Positions 45,746 to 55,408 of a stretch of 64,000 nucleotides of DNA are shown piece after piece. Within the stretch, counting starts at the first letter, position 1. Every line of letters starts with the position of its first letter. Origin of the DNA: Gracilariopsis chorda (taxonomy: Eukaryota > Rhodophyta > Florideophyceae > Gracilariales > Gracilariaceae); NCBI GenBank assembly GCA_003194525.1, contig NBIV01000291.1, positions 23,540 through 87,539 of the forward strand, read 5' to 3'. The notes below the pieces were generated by a model. That model was not told the origin of the DNA, did not search any database, and worked only from the letters and a program-made list of their open reading frames with translations. The position numbers and the translations under genes are program-made.

Positions 45746-46489
45746 CTATTGATTTGCGCCTCCGTCTAACATGCGACCCTGTCCCCAGCCGCCCCCTCTT
45801 CTCGCGTTGGCTCCGTCCGCTTGTTGTGGTACAGCTTGATAGGCGTGATCGTCAAAGTCATCATTATTGCCTACTAGGAGTTTGAGTATTCTTGGCGTCT
45901 TCAGTAATGATATTCCTGTCATGGCTGGGTAGACATCGGCCATGTAGTAGTACACATGTCCGGCTAGAATGCCCAGTAGATCCATTGAAGGTGACGATCC
46001 AAACACAAACGAGAACAGTAGTAACACCCAGGGGAGGTAAGGCGCTCGAAAAGTAAGTACACCAAGGAATCCAACCATCTGACGTGAATTCCGTCTGCCC
46101 CATACGTATACCATCATAAACGTGAGACTAGGCCCTAGAAAATCAATCGAGGCAAACGGAGACATGAGCACAAGCCATGCGGCGCCGAAAAGAAGCATAT
46201 ACAGAAAGTCTGCAGTGCGTCCCCTAAACGAGTTTGTTTCGAGCAAATTCGAATACCGATATAAGAAGAACATATGGAAAAGAAAGTCGAGCGTAAAGTT
46301 ACCAAAGAAAAGAAAGTTGGTGAACAAGCGCCATACGTGTGCTTGCGTCAAGATTAGGGCCCAGTCGAGGTAGAGCTTGTATGGGGTGATGACTTCAAGA
46401 GCGACGGCACTGGTTGTTAGAACGGAAAGACAGATATAAGACCGTGTTACTGGTGGGATTGAATTCCACCATTCTTCGAAAAGCGTCAT
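45746..46489 (-). CDS. Derlin, ERAD membrane pseudoprotease
   Basis: 247 residues of a Der1/Derlin rhomboid-like protein of the endoplasmic reticulum membrane. Derlins pull misfolded proteins out of the ER with Cdc48/p97 for proteasomal degradation. Hallmarks in order: WWNSIPPVTRSY at the N-terminus, VWRLFTNFLFFG (the conserved WR motif), FLFHMFFLYRYSNLLE, FRGRTADFLYMLL, YVWGRRNSRQMVGFLG, APYLPWVLL and GHVYYYMADVYP (the GxxxG-like rhomboid region without catalytic Ser). Six hydrophobic segments fit the fold. The C-terminus is Gly/Arg-rich and lacks an obvious p97-binding SHP box. The start is ATG 46489; an upstream in-frame GTG is not used. No introns. Confidence 0.96.
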   Translation of the reverse strand: MTLFEEWWNSIPPVTRSYICLSVLTTSAVALEVITPYKLYLDWALILTQAHVWRLFTNFLFFGNFTLDFLFHMFFLYRYSNLLETNSFRGRTADFLYMLLFGAAWLVLMSPFASIDFLGPSLTFMMVYVWGRRNSRQMVGFLGVLTFRAPYLPWVLLLFSFVFGSSPSMDLLGILAGHVYYYMADVYPAMTGISLLKTPRILKLLVGNNDDFDDHAYQAVPQQADGANARRGGGWGQGRMLDGGANQ

Positions 46490-47774
46490 TCTCGGGAAGC
46501 TCGGGTCTTTCACCCACGCTTTATCAGGAGTTTGCGGAGCTCACAAATCTGCTTTTTGTAGATAGAATGTGCTTGACTATTTGGTTTCGATGTAGGGCTA
46601 GCGGAACGGACAGATCACTGTCGATGGACGAGTTGAAGCAAACACTTTGTGCAACGAAATGCACGGCAGACTGAACCCAGAGAATAGTCGTACAGCGCAA
46701 CAAGCAACCGGAGTGTTACACAGCAGGTTAACTACGGCGATGAGATGCCAGAAAGCGCCAGCGATTCACCATGAAGAAAGCATCGCGATTTGGATCATGA
46801 TACGCACGCTGGGATGACGATCGCCCACTCAAGTCCATACATGTCGAAAATTGATTGCATTCTTGAGAAGCGATGCCCCACAGCCAGGTAGGCCAGCTGC
46901 AGCAAAAACCAAGGCGCACAAGAACAGCCAGATATATGACGCGGCAAGATGCCTTATCGCGAATACAAGGGGGCATTACATAAGCCGTGCGGCTCAGATG
47001 AAAGGGTCCAGTGGACCGGGGCGCTGTAGGTCAGCTTCTAGAGCTGGCATTTGAGGGACTGCTGGACCGATGATTTTTAGACATTCAAAATAACCAAAAT
47101 GTTCCTGATATAAATAAAAACAAACGGCGAATCGTGGTGATGTGTCTATAGATCCTCGTATTGTCCGCAAAGGAAAAAAGAGCGGTACTGAGGGAATAGA
47201 GATAGAATTATGGATGGTTGGCCGTCCCAACACCCTTCGCGAAATTGCTAACCTTGTGCAGAATTACTCTTAAAACCCCAGATATCTTGACCGAATCTTA
47301 GCCTTAACAATTTGAGCAGTTTCATGAACGTTGTCAACAAAATTTGACAAAGCGGTGTCATTTTGAATCGGTGCTCCAAACGCCTTAATAGAATTTTGGA
47401 AACGGTCCACTCCTTCAGATCCTGTAATTTGAATACAATTTGGGAGAAGCGTGAACAGGGTATTCGCCCTCAAACAGCCATGAATCCATCAAGATCTTTT
47501 TGGTTCCAAGATATTCTATTCTACCAACAGAATTCCGCACGAGCCGAGAATGGATCCCTCTGAGGCAGTCGCAGTTCCTAGCTAGAAGGGTTTTGAAACA
47601 ATGTCAATGACAGCATCTGGTAACCAACATCATCATCTCACCAGAGAACTGTGCTCCTCCCCAATGACATGCAATTTGGTGGCATAACTAAGAGCACTTG
47701 GATAGGAACCGCTCTGACTGCGAATCGAACCACGTGCTAAACCGCTTTGTTCAGTCCTCAGCAAGAACCTGTAG
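46490..47774. other. Divergent intergenic region
   Basis: Between the 5' ends of Derlin and the 628-residue orphan. The short minus frame 47473-47270 (EGVDRFQNSIKAFGAPIQND) is protein-like but isolated. No gene is called. Confidence 0.4.
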
Positions 47775-49661
47775 ATGCAAACGGCATTTTGTGAAGCTCT
47801 TCCGGTGCATCATGTTGGTTTTTGTCGCCCTGTACCTTTAACACTCCTGGGTCCGAAATGCTGCGCATCTCGACCACCTCAGGAGGCTACTGCAACGAAG
47901 GCACGGCCATCAAAGAGGAAGAGGTCTAGACCTCGCGCTTCTCCACCGCCAAAACCTACACGGGAACTGACAGCAGCTGAGCTTTCGACAATGATCTCGC
48001 AAACGCTTGGTTTGGATATTATCAAGTCTGACTTGCAGCGAATTACTACTTTCCTTCGTTCTTTCGTGAAGGTCAGAGCAATCAACGCAAATGAGTACCC
48101 ATCAACGTCTCAACGGAACGAACTAAGTAACAAACTCAACACCGATGAAAGCGAACTACATCGGAATAACGAGTTATCTCCATTTCAAGGGAGTGCAAAA
48201 GGTACAGACTCACAACTATTGACCGCACAACTGAACGATCAACTCAAGCCGCGAAGCAAGATCGGGAGAGCGGTGGCTTCGAAATACATCGAAGTAAGGG
48301 GAACATTTGACCGTACATTTGAGGGCGTTTCGTTGGCTACAGAGGCATTGTTTCTGAGCGTTCTTGCTCGCGCCGGGACTGCTATATATTACATTCTACA
48401 AGCAAGCGATAAAGCATTTCCCGCACTAAGCACTGGCCCTGTCAAGCGCGTTGCTGAGCAGATGGTACACAATGAATGGTCTCCGCTGAAGACTTTTGAG
48501 TGGCAGACCGCTGCTTTATCGAATGTGCAGATGTTGCGCGATAATCGTCGTAGCCGAATCGCATACATTGAACAGTATCTCAGAGGAAATCCTGGTGGGA
48601 CGTACACCCAAGCTCTGTCTCTTCTTTCTCGCGGTGCCAACTCAACATTCAGCGTTTTTGAGACCACAACCCCGGTACTGTTTCGGGGCGCTTCGAAAGT
48701 TGCAAGTGCTAGTTTTAGAGCGTTCAGAGCAGCCAGTCAAGGAAAAGGGAACAAGAAGAAAGGCACTTCACCAGAGAACCAAAAAGGTTTACCGATAGCC
48801 GCCTCGTGGTCCACTGCCCCAGATCTTGGGAGCTTCGCACCGTCTGATAAGAAAAGAGTACCAAAACGCACGTCAAGTTCAAGAATCTCGACCATGCTCA
48901 GTGGTCAATTAGCCGCCAAGGTAGTATTACCAAGTAATCCGATTGTACCCAAGCGAAGGCGATCAGCTATCTCAGGCAAGGCGGAGACTCCGGGAAAGAC
49001 AGGAAAAAGACCTAGCACGGATGTAAATGGACAGACGGAAAATCATATGCTTCAGAAAGGAGGGGCCGTTCTTGGAGTGGGAATGCTGATGATGGCTATT
49101 AGTGGGCTTTCCTTACCCACTTATATAACTGTCTCAGCCGTTTTGGTTACTACGATGGGCGTGACACAAGCTAGAGCAGCGGAAATGAAAGGCGAGATTT
49201 ACCAAAAAGCAAGGGAGGCATTTCGTCAAAGCAAGTCAGTTCGCAAGCTCGAAACCATCATCAAACCAAGTAACACTCCAGCAACCCAAAGATACACGGG
49301 AGAAAACAAGAAATCCTTAAAGGCTGCATTCACCGATCAGTTTGAACTGGTTTCGGTTTCAATGTCTAGCGCCCAAAGAACACGAAAAAGAGAGATCGTG
49401 CCAAAACCAGTTGAGGTGGAGCCCGAAGATATCATAGCGGTCGATGTAGAAGCGTTTTCAGTCTCTCGGCCTGAGCCAAGCATTTTATCCGCGCCGATTC
49501 TCGGACAAGTTCTGAACCATACGGACGAAGTAGCATTTGCTGTAGAGAAGCTCTCAGACCAGTTGTCTTATCGGCTACGTTCAATACTAGGAGCGCGCCA
49601 AGAGAGCAGTTCTTGGATTCTTCTGAAGTCATTTATCGAACATACATCAGACTTTTCCTAA
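47775..49661 (+). CDS. 628-residue orphan with one hydrophobic segment
   Basis: Intronless frame from ATG 47775. A Cys-containing N-terminus without strong charge is followed by a basic stretch (SKRKRSRPRASPPPKP, about residues 46-62), possibly an organelle-targeting peptide or a nuclear localisation signal. Residues about 150-330 look folded (SKIGRAVASKYIEVRG ... FSVFETTTPVLFRG). One hydrophobic stretch lies near residues 427-462 (GGAVLGVGMLMMAISGLSLP and beyond) and could form one hairpin or one to two membrane spans. The C-terminus is mixed and helical. No family is recognised. A membrane role, possibly plastid, is only a guess. Confidence 0.6.
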   Translation: MQTAFCEALPVHHVGFCRPVPLTLLGPKCCASRPPQEATATKARPSKRKRSRPRASPPPKPTRELTAAELSTMISQTLGLDIIKSDLQRITTFLRSFVKVRAINANEYPSTSQRNELSNKLNTDESELHRNNELSPFQGSAKGTDSQLLTAQLNDQLKPRSKIGRAVASKYIEVRGTFDRTFEGVSLATEALFLSVLARAGTAIYYILQASDKAFPALSTGPVKRVAEQMVHNEWSPLKTFEWQTAALSNVQMLRDNRRSRIAYIEQYLRGNPGGTYTQALSLLSRGANSTFSVFETTTPVLFRGASKVASASFRAFRAASQGKGNKKKGTSPENQKGLPIAASWSTAPDLGSFAPSDKKRVPKRTSSSRISTMLSGQLAAKVVLPSNPIVPKRRRSAISGKAETPGKTGKRPSTDVNGQTENHMLQKGGAVLGVGMLMMAISGLSLPTYITVSAVLVTTMGVTQARAAEMKGEIYQKAREAFRQSKSVRKLETIIKPSNTPATQRYTGENKKSLKAAFTDQFELVSVSMSSAQRTRKREIVPKPVEVEPEDIIAVDVEAFSVSRPEPSILSAPILGQVLNHTDEVAFAVEKLSDQLSYRLRSILGARQESSSWILLKSFIEHTSDFS

Positions 49662-50125
49662 TAGTTTTCCATACTTCAAAGCCGTTTTACGCCCTCATAG
49701 TCTAGTTAAGGATACTGGAGGAAAGCTTTCGCATTCCTACCAATCTATTCATGTGAACTTTTTCTGTTGTGCATGTAGTACTCCGTGTGTACACTGTGAG
49801 CCGTGGCCGCCCGAAATCTAAAGGAGCACCAATATGTTTAGGATAGTCGTTTCTTCTCAAGAGCGCCCAACGCATTCTCAAGGAGCGGGGCCGCTCTTGT
49901 TATTTGAGAAACTCGACGACTGAAAGAAAAAGGATATGCTCCTATCTTCTTATGCATCTTGGCTCAAGGGCACATGCAGTCCCGCCCGTCGAGGTGTGCC
50001 GACCTTCCGAAAAGCCTACAAAAGACTATGAAGTTACGCTGGATCAGGAAGCCAAATGGAGATGTGATTGGGTCTAGTAGGGGAATTTAGCGATCGAATA
50101 GATGATTAGCCTTCCACTTCTAGAA
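49662..50125. other. Spacer, no gene recognised
   Basis: 3' flank of the 628-residue orphan. Contains no convincing frame. Confidence 0.45.
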
Positions 50126-50180
50126 AGTTAGTACCGCTGCCTCGGAATTAGAGGCACGTCCCCGTAAACACACATACACA
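50126..50180 (+). repeat. 3'-tail hairpin motif of a non-LTR element, copy 1
   Basis: TACCGCTGCCTCGGAATTAG and the following AGGCACGTCCCCGTAAAC match, with a few changes, the sequence at about 51026-51066. Each contains a small hairpin around CGGAATTAG. In the second copy it follows the RT C-terminus, so this copy is probably the tail of an adjacent lost element. Confidence 0.45.
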
Positions 50181-50334
50181 CACATCTTGGCGCAGAACGA
50201 CATGCAGAGTTGACCGAAGAGAGACAGAAGACAAGCTACCCAAAGAAGGTCTCGGGCTCGAGAGCCAAACCCTTCATCAGTGATGTCCCAGAACAAGTAA
50301 AGGACATCATATAGTTTCGAAAAGCAGAAGTTAC

Positions 50335-50595
50335 GCCTTCGCAAATCTACGTAGGGCACACCCCGAAGCTTCATCTGGTTGCTACCTACACAGAAGGAAA
50401 GCTGTCACAGTGCGACTGCAACACACACACTACCAATGATGTGGAACATTTTAGGCTGCGTTGCGCAAAGTGGACGGAATCTAGAAGACGCGAGCTCCCT
50501 GCTCTGCAGAAAGAAGAGGTAAGACTTTAGCGGAGATAGTCCGTCAGTGGCCACAAAAGATGTTAGCTTTCCTGAGGAGAGAGAGGTTTTTCAAA
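50335..50595 (+). pseudogene. C-terminal stump of a non-LTR retrotransposon protein, copy 1
   Basis: The frame reads AGHTPKLHLVATYTEGKLSQ, then CDCNTHTTNDVEHFRLRCAK and ESRRREL, the C-x-C...H...C ending common to LINE-type reverse transcriptases with RNase H. It closes with VRQWPQKMLAFLRRERFF. The catalytic RT domain is absent, as in 5'-truncated LINE copies. Confidence 0.5.
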
Positions 50596-50695
50596 TGAAA
50601 ACCCACTATCAGCATGCCGTAACCAGGAATAATGAACCCACAATAAAGAAGAAGAAAGAAGGTCTTTCCTTACCTTTGGCAGATCAAGAAAAGGC

Positions 50696-51066
50696 CGCCA
50701 GTGGAAGTACTGGAATCGCTGGAAGAAGGGGTTCCCCTTCGAGCTGCGCAAATGGCTCTTTCACAACTTTTCGCGGGACATGCGATAGGACTGCACCCTG
50801 TTTCTACTTATCTGTTGAACAGAAACAGCACCAGTCCGTTAGAGCTCAGGCACCGAATTGAAAACACCATTGATCACTTTGTAGAGAGGTGTACAAAACG
50901 CTCCCGACGAGATGATTTTCCGTCTGCAAGGGAAAGACAGAGACTAGTAGTCACAGGAGTAGTGAAGAAATGGCAGAAGAGGGTGTGGGAATTCTTGAGG
51001 AGATAAAAATTCTTTAAGAGCCCCTACCACGCTTTCGGAATTAGTAGCGTGCTCCCGTAAACGTAC
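50696..51066 (+). pseudogene. C-terminal stump of a non-LTR retrotransposon protein, copy 2
   Basis: A second, diverged copy of the same ending: ALSQLFAGHAIGLHPVSTYL, IENTIDHFVERCTKRSRRDD and VVKKWQKRVWEFLRR, then a stop. The first Cys pair has been lost. It is followed by the 3'-tail hairpin motif (about 51026-51066) also present at 50126. Two 5'-truncated copies lie in tandem, in the same orientation. Confidence 0.5.
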
Positions 51067-51426
51067 GAAGGATAAAGGGTTACCGCTACATACATCTCTC
51101 TCTATTACGAACACGCATACATTAAAGAACCCCAACAACCAACAATACTTGCTCTTATACCGTAGCCCCGACCTTGTACACGTAGGCTTGAGTTTGACCG
51201 TTCCTGTAGAGGCAAAAGCTGGCTCGAGTAGCTCGTGTACGGTGTGGGGGGTGAAAGGGAGTCGAAAGCGGGTGCTTTTGTAACACCTGCGGAATCTATC
51301 TATCCCGTTTGGTGTACATGTGGCACTCTCGAGTACTGGTAACAGGGTTAGGATCGCTAGCAGTCTACACGGAGAAGGAAACACCGCAGTGAGTTAGCAA
51401 TTGCTACTACATGGACTAGCGGTCAC
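51067..51426. other. Spacer, no gene recognised
   Basis: Between the non-LTR stumps and the pogo/Tigger element. Minus frame 51384-50944 is a shadow over the stump and has no motif. Confidence 0.4.
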
Positions 51427-51478
51427 ACCGGCTTTATTTGAGAAATGGGTTAAGCAATCATACCGGCTTTATTTGAGA

Positions 51479-51496
51479 AATGGCTCAATTTGAGAC
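51479..51496 (+). repeat. Left terminal inverted repeat of the pogo/Tigger element
   Basis: 18 bp, AATGGCTCAATTTGAGAC, perfectly complementary to 53650-53667. Confidence 0.8.
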
Positions 51497-51624
51497 GGCA
51501 TGGATTTCGAAAGTGGAATCTCGTATCTCCAAGATTCCATTTAGGTCCACTCCACCATAACCTAGCCTAGCACACGCCAGCACCATTCCATTGCTCTTGG
51601 CCTCCTCCAGAATCTTTGAACACG

Positions 51625-53505
51625 ATGCCTCCTTCAATGCGGCGGCAAACTGCCCGAATTAAAGCCCAAGCCGAGCATAGAACAAGCGAACAAGCCAACA
51701 GACAGCGCGCAGTTACATTCTTCAAGAATGGGAAAAAACCACGAGCAGTTGCTTCTTTGTGTACTCTTTCTCGTGCAATAACGTACCTACTGTTTGCAGC
51801 CTACAAGAACAATAAAAAATCAAAACTATCCAGACTGCTCGATCCCGTACAAAATCGACCAGGTAGGCGACCAGTTTTCACGAAGTCCGATGAAATGACA
51901 ATTGTTGCTCGCCCGTTGTTTGCGGCAAGTCGGGAACCCGCACTTGATACAAACAACATGAAAAGCCTTATGGCTGAGGTTGCAGCTGACGGAAGTTCTG
52001 GCTATAAACATGCGCTTCCATCTGATGATGCACTTCGGTCCTTTAGTGCACGAAACAGAACACTAACATTTAGATCTGCTGAACGTATGTCACAGAAGTA
52101 CTTTGAGGGTGAGAACCTAAATCACGTAGCAACACTGAGAAATGCCTTCATTGAGCTTTGAGCGCAGGAACCAGATCTGTTTGAAGACCAAGATAGAATT
52201 TGGAACTTAGATGAAACCAGCGTCAATGCACAACATGGTAAGAAAGTTAAGGTTTTCTCTTCTGCTCACACTCATTATTCTAGAAGAAGACACGACTTGA
52301 AGGACAATGGTAAACATCTCACCGCAGTTATTATTGCCTCTGTAACTGGCAAGAAATCCCCACCATTCCTAATCGCTGCAGGACAGAAAACGATGCAAAC
52401 TTGGATGGATGCTGTGGAACCAAGTGTGATTAGGCTACTCCCAGAACGATACGAATGGCTAGCAAACCTGACATGGATACCACAAGGAACCACAGTCCGA
52501 TGTACACCGAAAAGATCAATGGATTCCACAACATTGAAGTACTTGATCGAGCACTTTGCAGAGTATGTACGCAACTTTTTGCCAGCGTCGAAGTCAATTC
52601 TGCTCCTTCTGGATGGACATAGCTCACGAAAGGGAAGGTAATGAATTGAAGTGTGTCAGAAGTACAATATACATGCCATTCAGCTTCTCGCGAATACCTC
52701 GCACTTCTTGCAGCCATGTGATTCTCATATCAACAAGAAGTTCAAAGAAGAAACGCGCGTGCTTCGTGACCAGCTATTAATTAGCGGAGAGTTCACGCAT
52801 GCAAATATGGCTTTCAAAGTGAAACTTGCTGTGAGCGGGTATCGTGCTGTTACTGCTGAAGTAATTAGAAACAGTTTCAAGGATGTAGGGTTGTGGCCCT
52901 GTGAGCAAGAGTTTCTAAAGAAGCTGAGAATGAGATTGGAGTGCCGTGTCCAGGAAGAAAATGACTGGTTTGAACCAGACAGAAAACAGACTAAAACTTC
53001 AGCTCGCTTGCGATGTAGCGATACAAGTATTTGTAACAAGGTCCGAGCCATGTTGCGTAGTGAACAGGATCCGACGATTGCGCTGAGTGCCGTCGAGAAT
53101 ATTCTGCAGAACAACCGCACCATGAACAGAATTTTGTCGGAATGTGCTCCTTTGCGTGCACCTGTTCGTATCGTGAAATCAAAAAGACCATATCTTGGGG
53201 GAACCCCCGCTCGTTGGCTAACAAAGCCAGTATGCTGTCCCAAGCCGGGCAATGATGCCAACTCTGACAAAGAAAATCAAGTTCCGGGTAATGCAGGGAA
53301 GGGTTCTGTACGGAAAAGACGCAAAGGAACTGGTAGGAAGAAGGTGTTGCCCTCGATTTTCCAATGCAAAATTGACGACGAAAAGTCAATTCGCTCACTT
53401 ATTGAACGTCGTGTGGCATTGAGATCTTCTGCAATGGCAATGAGAGACAGCGGAGAGACCACAGAAGGCGCAAGAGCATTGTTTCGTATCCGCTTGCCTC
53501 ATTGA
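51625..53505 (+). pseudogene. pogo/Tigger (CENP-B-like, DDE) transposase, three in-frame stops
   Basis: One frame of 627 codons from ATG 51625. The N-terminus is helix-turn-helix-like and basic (MRRQTARIKAQAEHRTSEQ, then a segment with RPGRRPVFTKSDE). The DDE core has IWNLDETSVNAQHGKK (first Asp), SILLLLDGHSSRKG (second Asp) and ANTSHFLQPCDSHINK (third Asp), all in order. The C-terminus is basic, like those of Tigger proteins. Stops: TGA at 52159-52161 (one C>T from CGA), and adjacent TAA-TGA at 52639-52644 (consistent with CAA-TGG). Otherwise there is no frameshift, so the copy died by point mutation only. The enzyme would excise and reinsert the element. Confidence 0.8.
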
Positions 53506-53649
53506 GAGAGGCAAGTTAACATATGTGAAGTTAGAAGCTTGCGTCTCAAATAAACCCACATTGTTCAAGTGGAGCGTCGACGACGTTTGTTGAGGGTGTT
53601 TTTTTGTGATTTCAGGGTCAAAATCGCACTTCTTTGAGACGCAATTTTT

Positions 53650-53667
53650 GTCTCAAATTGAGCCATT
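53650..53667 (-). repeat. Right terminal inverted repeat of the pogo/Tigger element
   Basis: 18 bp, perfect reverse complement of 51479-51496. Confidence 0.8.
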
Positions 53668-54009
53668 CTGATTGCTAATCTAACACGAGTGGTTTGCCAA
53701 AACGATGGCTGATGTAGAGCCAAATCTGTTTTTCGTTTTTGTAGTAGTTAGCCAATTTTTGGTTTTATAAAATTGCGACTTCTAGCGTAGATCCAAACTA
53801 CTAGTGTCTATCTGACCAGAGACCTCATATGAGGTCATTTTTCATTACTCTAGAACTTTATCAAAACCTTAAAACTTTTCCAAAAAACTTTTTCACTTTG
53901 ATCTTCTCATCATGTCTTCTACGCCGGCAGCGCTGAACCATGTCCACAACACATCACCAACAGTCGTAGCTGTCACATCAAGCACTATCGTCAACAACAC
54001 TCGTACACA
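53668..54009. other. Spacer, no gene recognised
   Basis: Short flank between the Tigger element and the coding remnant at 54010. T-rich with no motif. A frame from 53912 overlaps the remnant in a different phase. Confidence 0.4.
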
Positions 54010-54500
54010 ATGGCCCCGTCCACAGATATTCACAGAACTGTTGGAACAACTATCAACAGCTGTGCTCGTCTGGTTACAAATGACGCTGAATGCAAACTTT
54101 ACTATGGATCTCTATGAAAGTCAACAACGGTACAAGGTTCTGTCCTCAATGTTGACATTCGAAAGGTCAACAATCGAAATCTCACTTTTCTGAATGTGAA
54201 GTTTAGTCTACCGAACCGAGAAAAAGAAGTAACTCTACCTCTATCTAGTGTCAAACTAAGTACCGGTGTTGACAAAGCCGTTAATGCTGCAGAAGAGCCT
54301 ATTACCGAGTTTGAACCCATTAATACGCAAAATGTGGAGGAAGATGCTCTTGTGACACCGTCTCAGATGCAAGTTTTGCAGCCGCAAGCAAGTTCATTAA
54401 GCGAAAATGCACCTGTCCAATCAACTGTGATTCATGGTCGTGTGTGGGAAACCTGTACGACGTTGAGTCCTCTGAATGGTTGTATGCAAGTGCATCAGTG
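54010..54500 (+). pseudogene. Unrecognised N-terminal gene fragment cut by gypsy element 2
   Basis: From ATG 54010 one frame reads MAPSTDIHRTVGTTINSCAR and AECKLYYGSL, then TGA (54115-54117), and continues in phase with VLNVDIRKVNNRNLTFLNVK, FSLPNREKEVTLPL and ITEFEPINTQNVEEDALV. The TGA is one C>T step from CGA. The frame is protein-like until about 54500 and then enters the LTR region of the right-edge gypsy element. It resembles the N-terminal part of a transposase or Gag-like protein, but the family is not recognised. Confidence 0.4.
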
Positions 54501-54544
54501 GAAAGTGGTTGGCCCCGCCGGAGATTTTATCTCACCGCGTCACG

Positions 54545-55351
54545 TGTGGTGCAATGCCCCAAAGGGGAAAAACACCGAAAGACGTCCGGGATCTTCCTCT
54601 CACGAGGTAAACCCAGTTGGGTAGAGCCCTCCCAGAGGTGTCACGGCGAAGCCGGTTTGTAAGACCAGGGACACCTGTCGCGACTCGCGCAGGGAGGTGA
54701 AGGCGAAGAATCGGTATCCGCGTGAGCGGGGTGTGATCCTCAGTAGAGGTATGTTTCCACGTAAGTGGGGGTGTGTGAGCGGATGCGCACACGAGGGCCG
54801 CGGATAGCGGGAGGTGCTACCCTAAAAAGGGGAAAGAGGAAGGACGAAGTGGGTCGCGAGAGCGACGAGCAGATACGGCAATGCCGGTGGACAGGACTCC
54901 CTATACAGGGCGAAACACCAATATGATTGGAACAATTATACTCCCAGTGATGGGTTTCTTTAGATGTGCAAGGGGGTTAGATGTCCCGTGGTTTACGGCG
55001 TTTCCCTCCAAGGAGGAGTAGAGTACGCGCGCAAGCGGTAAAAACTAGAGCCAATTCCCCAGGTTGGGGTCCCTTGTTGGGGAAGGTTTACTGGTGCGAC
55101 GGCAGTGCGCCGTCGCACTAAGTACTAGCTTCCCAGAAATGGGTGTGAAAATAATAAATAATATTAGCTAAAATACTCCACATTTCGTGGCAACATCCAC
55201 TACTGTGGCCAACCGCCAATTGACCCAAAACCGTGTCCCACGTGTCCATATCCACCATAGTGGGGCGTAGTTCATATACACACTACACAACCGATAATAT
55301 CGGGAAAGCGTTCAAGTACCCAGAATCCCTCCCTGAGGGCGTTGCACTTCA
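54545..55351 (-). repeat. Probable 3' LTR of gypsy element 2 (chromovirus)
   Basis: On the minus strand the segment would begin TGAAGTGCAACGCC at 55351, three bases after a run of eight G (purine tract), and end near 54545 (CA on the minus strand). The other LTR lies beyond the window, so the ends are inferred from TG...CA and the purine tract only. It contains no coding frame but is full of micro-hairpins, including a 10-bp stem at 55094-55118. Confidence 0.5.
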
Positions 55352-55353
55352 TA

Positions 55354-55362
55354 TCCCCCCCC
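55354..55362 (-). promoter_or_regulatory. Polypurine tract of gypsy element 2
   Basis: Eight consecutive C on the plus strand, hence GGGGGGGG on the coding (minus) strand, immediately before the inferred 3' LTR. This is the expected site and composition for priming plus-strand DNA synthesis. Confidence 0.55.
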
Positions 55363-55408
55363 TTAAGACGGGAAAACAACCGCGGACGCGGAGGATTCCC
55401 AGACGAAA

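Larger units (their letters stand above)
51427..53667 (+). mobile_element. pogo/Tigger-type DNA transposon
   Basis: A transposase gene lies between perfect 18-bp inverted repeats: AATGGCTCAATTTGAGAC at 51479-51496 and its reverse complement at 53650-53667. Just outside or inside the left end a 22-bp motif ending in TTTATTTGAGAAATGG is present twice (51427-51448 and 51462-51483). A related GTCTCAAATAAA occurs near 53554 on the right. A TA target duplication was not found, so the true outer ends are uncertain. Confidence 0.75.

Noticed and set aside
46490-46513. Upstream GTG start of Derlin adding eight residues
   Set aside because: Eukaryotic initiation at GTG is unlikely, and the ATG at 46489 places the conserved WW...IPPVTR block at the normal distance from the start.
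54480-55160. CRISPR-like array or tandem repeat
   Set aside because: The hairpins share only the CC...GG form. Stem sequences differ from one to the next and spacing is irregular; there is no conserved repeat unit.
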